This document shows, piece after piece, positions 57,394 through 64,000 of a stretch of DNA of 64,000 nucleotides. How positions within the stretch are numbered: position 1 is the first letter of the stretch; every line of letters starts with the position of its first letter. The position numbers and the translations under genes are program-made. Under the pieces are notes generated by a model. The model ran no database searches and was not told where the DNA came from. It saw nothing but the letters and a program-made list of their open reading frames with translations. The stretch comes from Gambelia wislizenii. Taxonomy: Eukaryota > Chordata > Lepidosauria > Squamata > Crotaphytidae. The stretch covers positions 86,973,501 to 87,037,500 of the forward strand of contig JAUMIR010000001.1 of the NCBI GenBank assembly GCA_030847615.1. The letters are read 5' to 3'.

Positions 57394-58216
57394 ATAATTG
57401 GCAATATTTACTAATTTGGCTGGCTATGATCTGCCACATGGTTGGCAAGTAAACCAGGGACTCCCCAGGTACCAAGGCTGGAGTCACACACAACCTAGGG
57501 AGGGGCCTTTCAAATTCCTTAAATAGGTCATACCCAGGTCAGAGGTTTTCCTGAGAACACCTGGAGATGAGTCATCCACTAATCCACTCAAGGATAGCCA
57601 AGTACTCGGTGATTGCAAAATGGGTTTTTCCTCTTTTTCCTCATTCATAATAGGTAGTTGCCTGTGCCCATTCAGTCCCAAGTGTCTCACCCATCAACTA
57701 TCATTAATACATCAAGAGAATACTCTGTCCAACCTTGGGAAACTCCGAGAGACATTGTATTCCACTGTAGACCCCATCCCTCCAATGAAAATATCAATAT
57801 AAATATCACTAAAGTATTCACAATTCCTTTTCATACCTCCATGCTGCTGGTTTGCTGTGCAACCCTCAGAATGATGCTCTGAGTATCCTCAGCTACACAA
57901 ATCTCTGCTCCTCTTATTTGAACCCACAGTCCCCTAACTTTATTCTCTATCTAAATACTTCCTACTTTCTTCAACAGCCTTGTGTGATTGCCTGAAGCTT
58001 GAATGCTAGCATGAATGCTGTTGAGATGAAATTCCAATAAAAACCATTTAATTGTACATTCTGGCTTAAGTCTGTTCAGTGATTACCAGTATACACAGGT
58101 CAAAAGATGCCTGCAGTTACCTGATCTTTCACATGCCAATCTGAGTTAATTAAATTCCCCAAATTAAGATTTGGACACACATGGAATTTCCTCAGTAATT
58201 CAGGTAACATCACACT
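57388..58216. other. Unassigned sequence
   Basis: Flank of the L1 insertion. No gene recognised; small frames at 57484-57882 lack domains. Confidence 0.4.
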
Positions 58217-58342
58217 ATCTCAGCCTCAGAGGAAGGCAAAGGCAACCCCCCTCCCCAAATAAATCTTGCCAAGAAAACCCTGTAATAGGGTTGCCATAAG
58301 TCAGAAATGACTTGAAGGCACACCACCACCACAACAAATCTT
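58217..58342 (+). mobile_element. Sauria-type SINE, 3' part
   Basis: It reads 'tctcagcctcagaggaaggca', 'tcttgccaagaaaaccc', 'gttgccataagtcagaaatgacttgaaggcac' and an (ACC)n/(AAC)n tail. This is the BovB-related 3' half of the SINE, lacking the tRNA-like head. Confidence 0.8.
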
Positions 58343-58992
58343 CTAAAATAGCCCCCACACGTTAGTGTATAACTTTTAATGGATACTCCAGTCTCTTAGA
58401 TTTATATGGGAAGTTGCTTAACTCTTTGTTGTCTTCAGGATTTTAAAAAAAAGTGGAAAAGGCTCTAAAGATTGGTGGTGCTGGCAGTGGTGATGAGAAG
58501 TTTTAAAAACAAAAGTGTACTGCAGCTTGGCCAACACTCTAAATTAAAAATCTGCCTTTGTTTCCAAGACTTCAGCCCACCTTTAAATGCTGTAAATGAA
58601 TTTGGAACAGCTGTGTGTAGCTTTTAAAATCCACATCCAGGATATTTTCATAAGAGAAATCTGGTAAAGGTTAAAAATCCATGGTCCCATTAAGAGGAGG
58701 AAAGGTTGCATACAGAGCAACATCCTTTATCTTGTACAGTATTTGTGCATCATCAAAAATTTAAGATGGAGAAAAAAGCAGAGTGGAATTCCACAACTCA
58801 GAGCTCTCCAAATATATTGGACTATAACCCACATCATCCTCAGACAGCTGGCTAGGGAGGGTAGAAGTTTTAACCCAACATATCTGGAGGGTACTGGGTT
58901 GGCAAAGACTGAAACACAAGAATATCTGCACTTCTGTGCACCTGTGATAGTGTCTGCAGGAATATGCATGGATATCTTTTCATATACACATG
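58343..58992. other. Unassigned sequence with a palindromic repeat
   Basis: At 58805-58915 a foldback of the type seen at 9765-9880 ('ccaaatatattggactataac ... ttttaacccaacatatctgg'). The remainder has nothing recognisable. Confidence 0.45.
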
Positions 58993-59014
58993 CACACACA
59001 CACACACACACACA

Positions 59015-59045
<31 letters not shown>
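58993..59045. repeat. (CA)n-(TG)n palindromic microsatellite
   Basis: About 12 CA units run straight into about 14 TG units with the centre ACGT at about 59016-59019. Each arm is about 25 bases and exactly self-complementary, so the tract can extrude as a cruciform or form Z-DNA. Confidence 0.85.
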
Positions 59046-59049
<4 letters not shown>

Positions 59050-59497
59050 AGAGAGGGAGGCATCCCACAAGGAAGAAAAGAGAGGGGCGTCAGCAGAGAA
59101 TCACAGGAAAGCTTGTCTATTCTTAGCCTGGAGCAGTATTTTTCTTCCACTCACTGAACTCTTGCTATTGTGGATGAATGATATCTAGGGATATAATAGC
59201 CACCCTGTGATGCATGACCAAGCTTGTCATATGCACACTTAGTTATCTTGTTTCCTTTCATTCATCTTCTATGGAAAGCAGGAAGTAACATGGCGACAGA
59301 TGTGCTTAGAATGCTAGGATACCTCTTTCTATGGTCATAGAGGACTGATGGCATTAGCATTCCAGAGCAAATATTCCAAAGACCACAACAGAGCCATTAC
59401 CTCTGAGGAGATTCCCACAGACTGTCATGTGTATACACCAGTGCTAAGCAACTGTATGAGTATACATTTTTTATGTGCTAAGCAACTGTATACATAT
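59046..59497. other. Unassigned sequence
   Basis: No gene recognised. 'tgctaagcaactgta' occurs twice (about 59442 and 59476). Confidence 0.35.
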
Positions 59498-60312
59498 ATA
59501 GTGTGGTGTAGGGGTCTGAGTGTTGGACCAGAACACTGGGAAACCAATGTTCGAATCCACATTCAGTTATGGAAACGTACTGGGTGACCTTGAGCAAGTC
59601 ACACTCTCTCAGGAGATTATCAGATAGGAACGCAAAAAGCATTCCTGTACCACAATCTCCACTCCTGCCCCTGTCCTGAAACAATAACTCTCTTCACCAC
59701 ACTTCTCTCGCATCCACAGGGCAGGCCAGGAATGAACAAAGCTCTAACAGAGCTCCGTTCACTTCTCAGAGTGAAATTCCACCCATTCTCACGAGAAGAT
59801 GTGAGTGCAGAAATTAAAATATAAAAAGAAAAATGACACAGCAAAAGTGGCACCAAGCACAAAAATACACTTTTACAAGTAACCTGGGAAGGGGACAAAA
59901 AAGAATGAAACTTACCTGAATGTCGCAATCTCACCCGGAAGTGTTCTGGCAGGACCACCCATTGCCGCTGGAATCTCACCAGCAAAACGGGGTACCTTCT
60001 CGCACACAGGTAAATCTGGAATGGAAACGCCATGGGAGAGCAATTTCCGGCTTCTCCCCATCAATAAAAAGAATGCCCTGGGAATGGCAGCAGAATACTT
60101 GGAAGACAATGGAGGACATTGTCGTCTGATCATTAAGCCCTAGTGTGATCTCATTGCATTGTCATAACACCATCTGATAAATCTCTTCTGTCTCAGAGGA
60201 AGGCAAGGGCAAAAACTCTCTGAACAAATTCTGCCAAGAAAACCCCATGATAGGTCTGCCTTAGAGTTGTCATAAATCAGAAATGATTTGAAGGAACAAA
60301 GCAATAACAAAT
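59498..60312 (+). mobile_element. Sauria-type SINE split by a MITE
   Basis: The head (59498-59612) has 'gtgtggtgtaggggtctgag', the B box GTTCGAATCC and 'tgggtgaccttgagcaagtcaca'. The 3' half (about 60194-60312) has 'ctcagaggaaggcaagggca', 'gccaagaaaaccccatgatagg' and 'gtcataaatcagaaatgatttgaagg' with an (AAC)-type tail. MITE copy G sits between them, and LINE-Z copy 5 starts exactly at the tail. Confidence 0.85.
59613..60193 (-). mobile_element. TTATCAGA-group MITE, copy G
   Basis: GAGATTATCAGAT on the left and ATCTGATAAATCTC on the right form the inverted ends. The interior has the group landmarks in reverse: 'agagctccgttcacttc' near 59747 and 'ttctcacgagaagat' near 59788. It splits the SINE. 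The exact duplication is uncertain because host and element ends share TCTC motifs. Confidence 0.75.
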
Positions 60313-60811
60313 CTCTCTCTGGCTTTTCTTCGCAAACAAAGATTCAGGAAGGATTCATCCCGCGCTTTCTGCAAGCGTGCTGATAACTAAAAAGGCCAGT
60401 CCAAGATAAACAAGTCCAGTTGCAGAAAGCACAGCAGAAGATCTCCTTGGGTGATGTTTCCGGGTTGTGATTCTTTCTGCATTGTCGTTTCTCTTCAAGA
60501 CTTGTTTGGCGTTAGGTCTCAAATAAGGCTGCAGCATTGTGGATAGTGCGTCTCCATGCCTCCCCATGTGAGGCCAGGGCAGACCATTCTTGGTGACCAA
60601 TTTGGCTGAGCCTGAGATGTTGGTTCAGGGAGTCCTTGTATCGCTTTTTTGGAGCACCCCTCTTACGCTGACCCATGGCGAGTTCACCATAGAGTACTAT
60701 TTTGGGGAGGCGATGGTCCTCCATCCTAGAAACATGCCCTGCCCAGCGCAGCTGTGTTCTCAATATCATGGCCTCAATGCTGGTGATCCCTGCTTGCTCA
60801 AGGACAGCCAC
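60313..60811 (-). mobile_element. LINE-Z copy 5, with 13-bp duplication
   Basis: 499 bp flanked by AGCAATAACAAAT (60300-60312 and 60812-60824). The target was the 3' tail of the Sauria SINE. It contains the C-terminal zinc-finger sequence, the RTIHNAAALFE and QLRWAGHVSRMEDHRLPK blocks, and VLEQAGITSIEAM, in frames with a few interruptions (best frame 60512-60850). The 3' hairpin is CTTCGCAAACAAAG (about 60328). Confidence 0.85.
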
Positions 60812-61175
60812 AGCAATAACAAATACATCAGTTCTAACCACAGGCCCCAAACAGCTGCTCTGTAAGGGGAGCTACAGCCCACAAGCTTGTCCTTTTCTGA
60901 AGCTCCACCTGACACACCAACATTGAGGAGGGAGTTACCTTATAATAATAACACACAATTATTTCAGGAACAGTACTTTGCACCAGAGAACCTCTTAAGC
61001 TTCTCTGAAGCCCCTGAGAATCCCAGAAATCTACCAGGTACTGGCAGCCACAATGTTGCAAGTTTGATCCCACAGGGCTCCAAGATTCACTTAGGCTTCC
61101 ATCCGTTCATAAGTTGGTAAAATGAGTACCAGGTTTGTGGGGGCAATTAGCTAACACACTGTAAACTGCTTAGAG

Positions 61176-62368
61176 CAGTGATAGCGAACCTATGACACGT
61201 GTGTCAGCACTGACACGCATAGCCATTTGGATGACACGCGGCTGTAGGCCTCCTCCCCCCCGCCCACAACCTCACCACCCTCCCTAAAGTGGAGATCGGT
61301 TACCACTTTAGGGAGGGTGGGAGGGTGGAGGAAAGTGGTGGGCGGAGCTACGAAGCCCCGATCGCCACTTTAGGGAGGTGGGGGGTGGAGCCTCCCCCCC
61401 CACCTGGCCACCACCCCCGAGGCCTGCTGTGCTTCCCCGGAGCCGCCTTGGAAAGGCCGGGTAAGACGGCGGGCAGGCAGGAGACTGCCCGGACTCTCCC
61501 CTTCCTTCCTGAGGGGGCTCTGGGGACTCTGCCCAGCCTCTCCCCGGCCCTCCTGAGGAGCCTCTGAGGGTTCGAAGCCCCGGAGCCACCTTGGAAAGGC
61601 CGGGGAAGGCAGTGGGCAGGCGGGAGTCTCCCCAGCCTTTCCGAGGGGGCTCCAGGTCTTTGAAGCCCCGGAGCCACCTCGGGGAGGCTGGGGAAGGGAG
61701 CAGGTGTGCGGGAGAGAGTCTGCCCGGCCTTTCCCTGACCTTCCCAAGGTGGGTCCAGGGCTTTGAACCCCAGGAGCCGCCTCGGGAAGGCCGGAGAAGG
61801 CAGTGGGAGGGCGGGATGGAGTGTAGCTGGTCTCTCCCCAGGCTTCCGAAAGGAGCTCTGGGGATTGAGAGCCCCATATAGCCTCTTTGGGAAGGTTGGG
61901 AGGGATGGAGAGAGTGCGGAGTAGAGCCTTTTCAGCCACCTCCACCCTCCCAAAGCCGCAACAAGGCTTAGAAAGCTCAATAGCGGCTTTGGGCAGGGCG
62001 AGAGCCCCTAAAAAGTGCCTTTCCTGCCAACTCCCCACTGTCCCCCCTCAAATGGAGCCAAGCCCCAGTAGAGTGGGGAGTTGAGTGCCTGGCTTACTCA
62101 GCAAGCACTCTGTTTACATCAGCTCCTCTCCCTTGAATGGAAGGGAGAGAAGCTGATTTAAATGGGGTGCTTGCTGAGCAAACCGTGAATAATCAAAACT
62201 GTGAGAGTGAAAGCTGCGAATGTGGAGGGGCAACTGTATACATTTATGTTATTTAAACAATAAATATCGCAAAATAATGTTTTTTCCTCAAAGTGACACA
62301 CCACCTGAGTTATGCTCAGTTTTTTGGCGAATTTTGACACACCAAGCTCTAAAGGTTGCCCATCACTG
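61176..62368. mobile_element. hAT-like element with 8-bp duplication and GC-rich interior
   Basis: The ends are CAGTGATAGCGAACCTATG on the left and GGTTGCCCATCACTG on the right, with subterminal 'gacacgtgtgtcagcactgacac' and 'ttgacacaccaagctc'. GCTTAGAG is duplicated exactly (61168-61175 and 62369-62376), the 8-bp hAT hallmark. No transposase is encoded. A hairpin (CCACCCTCCCTAAAGTGG at 61275-61292 with its complement at 61303-61320) and a GC-rich tandem array fill the left half. Near 62213-62240 a Tigger-like terminus ('gcgaatgtggaggggcaactg') is embedded. Confidence 0.85.
61425..61900. repeat. Diverged ~110-bp GC-rich minisatellite
   Basis: Blocks of the form 'ggagccnccttggaaaggccgg' followed by 'cagtgggcagg' and 'ctctccccagcctttcc' recur about four or five times at roughly 100-120 bp spacing (for example near 61440, 61582, 61669 and 61770). 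Overlapping open frames of about 190-220 codons on the minus strand are by-products of the base composition. Confidence 0.65.
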
Positions 62369-62500
62369 GCTTAGAGACTGCCTAGTGCTATAAAGCAGTG
62401 TAGATGTGTTAGTGCTATTGCTAAATAATTTGTAAGTTGCTCTGAGAGCCTTTGTGGCTGAAGAGCGGAGTATAAATACTCAAATAAATAAATAAACTGG

Positions 62501-63467
62501 AAGTGACTTCTGGTTGGATTTTTTGGTTGACTTTTTTATTCTGTAGCCAGTCATAGGGCTGCAGGGGCAAAAACTGGCCCTTGCACTTGCTATATTAGCC
62601 CAGCATATGTGATAATGTGATTGTTGAGTTTTCCACAGGACTACTGTTTAAAGTGGGTTTTGTTTCACCTGTGAACTCATTCCCATTAAGAAGTAATGTG
62701 TAAGAATTAACATAACTTAGGACACATGGGGCCCCGAGGCTCTCCATGTGGTACAGACTCAGAGGTCACACATGAGTGTGGGCACATACACCCATTCATC
62801 AATGTGCATGCCAGTGATCCTTTTTCTTTTTGGACAAGAATGGAGACCCTACTCTCTTGAGACAAACAACCCACAAAGAGTGTAAGACTCAGCAGGTGGG
62901 GGGAGGCACGGCAGGTTGTGAAATCCTGCTTTGTGGACATTCCCTATTTCCCACACAACATCTTTTATTCATCATTTAGTCTACATTGTCAGGATACTCA
63001 GAAAGGAATAAACAGATTGACTTTTACAAGATTCCAAACATGCTGTAGAAAGGAAATGTTGATCCCAATCTATGTGAGTGACTGTGAGAAATAAAGAACA
63101 ACCTTCTGTGACTGTGTGAAGTAAAAATTCGGACTAAAACTTGTTTTTATTTGATTGAAGGTTTGATTTGTTTGTGATCTGTATATAATATGACACACAC
63201 TTGCACTGTGTGTCTGCATCTTTACTACTGGTGTGTGGGTGTTGGTGGTGTGGGTGTGCTTATAGCTATGAATATATGCATATACACACAGAGAGAACAG
63301 TTCCACAGAGCATAATTACAGTTCTTTGATTCCACTTCAGCTGCTGTGGCAACATCCTATAGAATCCTGGATTTGAAGTTTGGGAGGGGGGGTTAGATAG
63401 TTTCAGCCAGAAAGCTCCAGTGCCTAACCACAGACAACCACTTCTGGTATCTGATCAAGTTAACTCT
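62501..63467. other. Unassigned sequence
   Basis: No gene is recognisable. A 'ctgtggcaacatcctatagaatcctgg' fragment near 63345-63385 resembles the MITE that follows. Confidence 0.4.
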
Positions 63468-63646
63468 GGCTGCTGACACACTGCAAAAATAATGCTGTTT
63501 GACACCACTTTAACTATCATGGCCCCATCCTATGGGAACCTGGGGTTTGTAGCTTGTTGTGGCACCAGAGCTCTCTGAGACAGGGAAGGATAAATAACTC
63601 ACAAAACTACAAATCCCAGAATTCCATAGCATTGATCCATGGCAGG
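63468..63646 (+). mobile_element. Palindromic MITE, cut by LINE-Z copy 6
   Basis: Landmarks are 'tgtttgacaccactttaact', 'atggccccatcctatgggaacctgggg', and on the other side of the centre 'actacaaatcccagaattccatagcattgatccatgg'. The second half is the complement of the first, so the element is a long palindrome. It stops at 63646 where the LINE-Z begins; the missing arm probably lies beyond the window. Confidence 0.6.
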
Positions 63647-64000
63647 TCTCTCTCTGGCTTTTCTTTGCAAACGAAGATTCAGGAAGGACTCATCCTGCGC
63701 TTTCTGCAAGCGCGCTGATGACTGAAAAGGCCAATCCGAGATAAACAAGTCCAGTTGCAGAAAGTACAGCAGAAGGTCTCCTTGGGTGATGTTTCTGGGT
63801 TGTGATTCTTTCTGCATTGTTGTTTCTCTTCAAGACTTGTTCGGCGTGAGTTCTCAAATAAGGCTGCAGCATTGTGGATAGTGCGTCTCCATGCCTCCCA
63901 ATGTGAGGGCAGGGCGGACCATTGTTGGTGATCAATTTGGCCAAGCCTGAGATATTGTTTCAGGGAGTCCTTGTATCGCTTTTTTGGAGTGCCCCTCTTA
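63647..64000 (-). mobile_element. LINE-Z copy 6, running off the window
   Basis: The 3' end of the family (GTCTCTCTCTGG, hairpin variant CTTTGCAAACGAAG near 63662) is followed by the zinc-finger and post-RT region up to the window edge. The 5' end and duplication are not visible. Confidence 0.8.

Larger units (their letters stand above)
61035..62500 (+). mobile_element. tRNA-derived SINE (type 2) split by a hAT element
   Basis: The halves 61035-61175 and 62377-62500 join to the same family as 40972-41260. Landmarks are a B-box-like 'gtttgatccc', 'ggtaaaatgagtaccaggtttg', 'gggggcaattagctaacacactgtaaactgcttagag', 'gagagcctttgtggctgaagagcgg', and a (AAAT)n-type tail. The insertion point carries an 8-bp duplication. 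Confidence 0.75.

Noticed and set aside
58743..59126. Protein with His-Thr and Cys-Val repeats
   Set aside because: It is the (CA)n-(TG)n microsatellite read in frame.
61289..62038. Overlapping open frames of about 190-220 codons on the minus strand
   Set aside because: By-products of the GC-rich minisatellite inside the hAT-like element; no start context, domain or conservation.
1..64000. CRISPR array, prophage, plasmid or bacterial operon
   Set aside because: No spaced direct repeats of CRISPR type, no Shine-Dalgarno-led gene clusters; all recognisable content is vertebrate transposable elements.

Overview
The window is vertebrate nuclear DNA, most likely from a squamate reptile and probably a lizard. 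It combines tRNA-derived SINEs whose 3' end matches RTE-BovB (the Sauria SINE pattern), BovB itself, CR1 and L2 remnants, a recent L1, an I/Vingi-like LINE and many short inverted-repeat DNA transposons. The base composition is AT-leaning, with two strongly GC-rich minisatellite islands. I found no host protein-coding exon, no ribosomal RNA, no genuine tRNA gene, no CRISPR array and no bacterial-type operon. Nearly everything recognisable is transposable-element sequence.

Layout. 1-29 kb is intergenic DNA with scattered elements: truncated copies of one LINE family (called LINE-Z here; clade not assigned), Tigger-like and hAT-like DNA elements, L2 and CR1 fragments, and a group of about 0.5-0.65 kb MITE-like elements with TTATCAGA in their ends. 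26.76-28.86 kb is a Tigger/MER2-like element swollen by about 24 copies of a 75-bp GC-rich minisatellite. 29.41-40.08 kb is a nest: a BovB copy split by a 1.2-kb LINE-Z copy (12-bp target duplication), a full-length 6.6-kb Vingi-like LINE (14-bp duplication, tandem 5' monomers, ORF1 and ORF2) and a MITE. 40.6-43 kb has a SINE and two MITEs; one MITE carries a 67-bp inverted copy of sequence lying 1 kb away. 44.9-45.8 kb has a hAT relic with the end of its transposase and an 88-bp minisatellite. 52.49-57.37 kb is an L1 with an uninterrupted 1256-codon ORF2, 5'-truncated inside ORF1 and flanked by a 15-bp duplication. 58.2-64 kb has Sauria SINE pieces, a LINE-Z copy, a SINE split by a hAT element (8-bp duplication) that itself holds a GC-rich minisatellite, and another LINE-Z copy running off the window.

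How they work together. Autonomous LINEs (L1, Vingi-like, LINE-Z, BovB) and the non-autonomous SINEs and MITEs that borrow such machinery are interleaved, and target duplications give a clear relative insertion order at several points. The only protein that looks potentially functional is the L1 ORF2 protein. No previously undescribed host system was found. The most unusual items are the two independent minisatellite expansions inside DNA transposons, the conserved 3' hairpin and C-terminal zinc finger of LINE-Z, the Vingi-like 5' monomers, the MITE group, and the inverted sequence patch.
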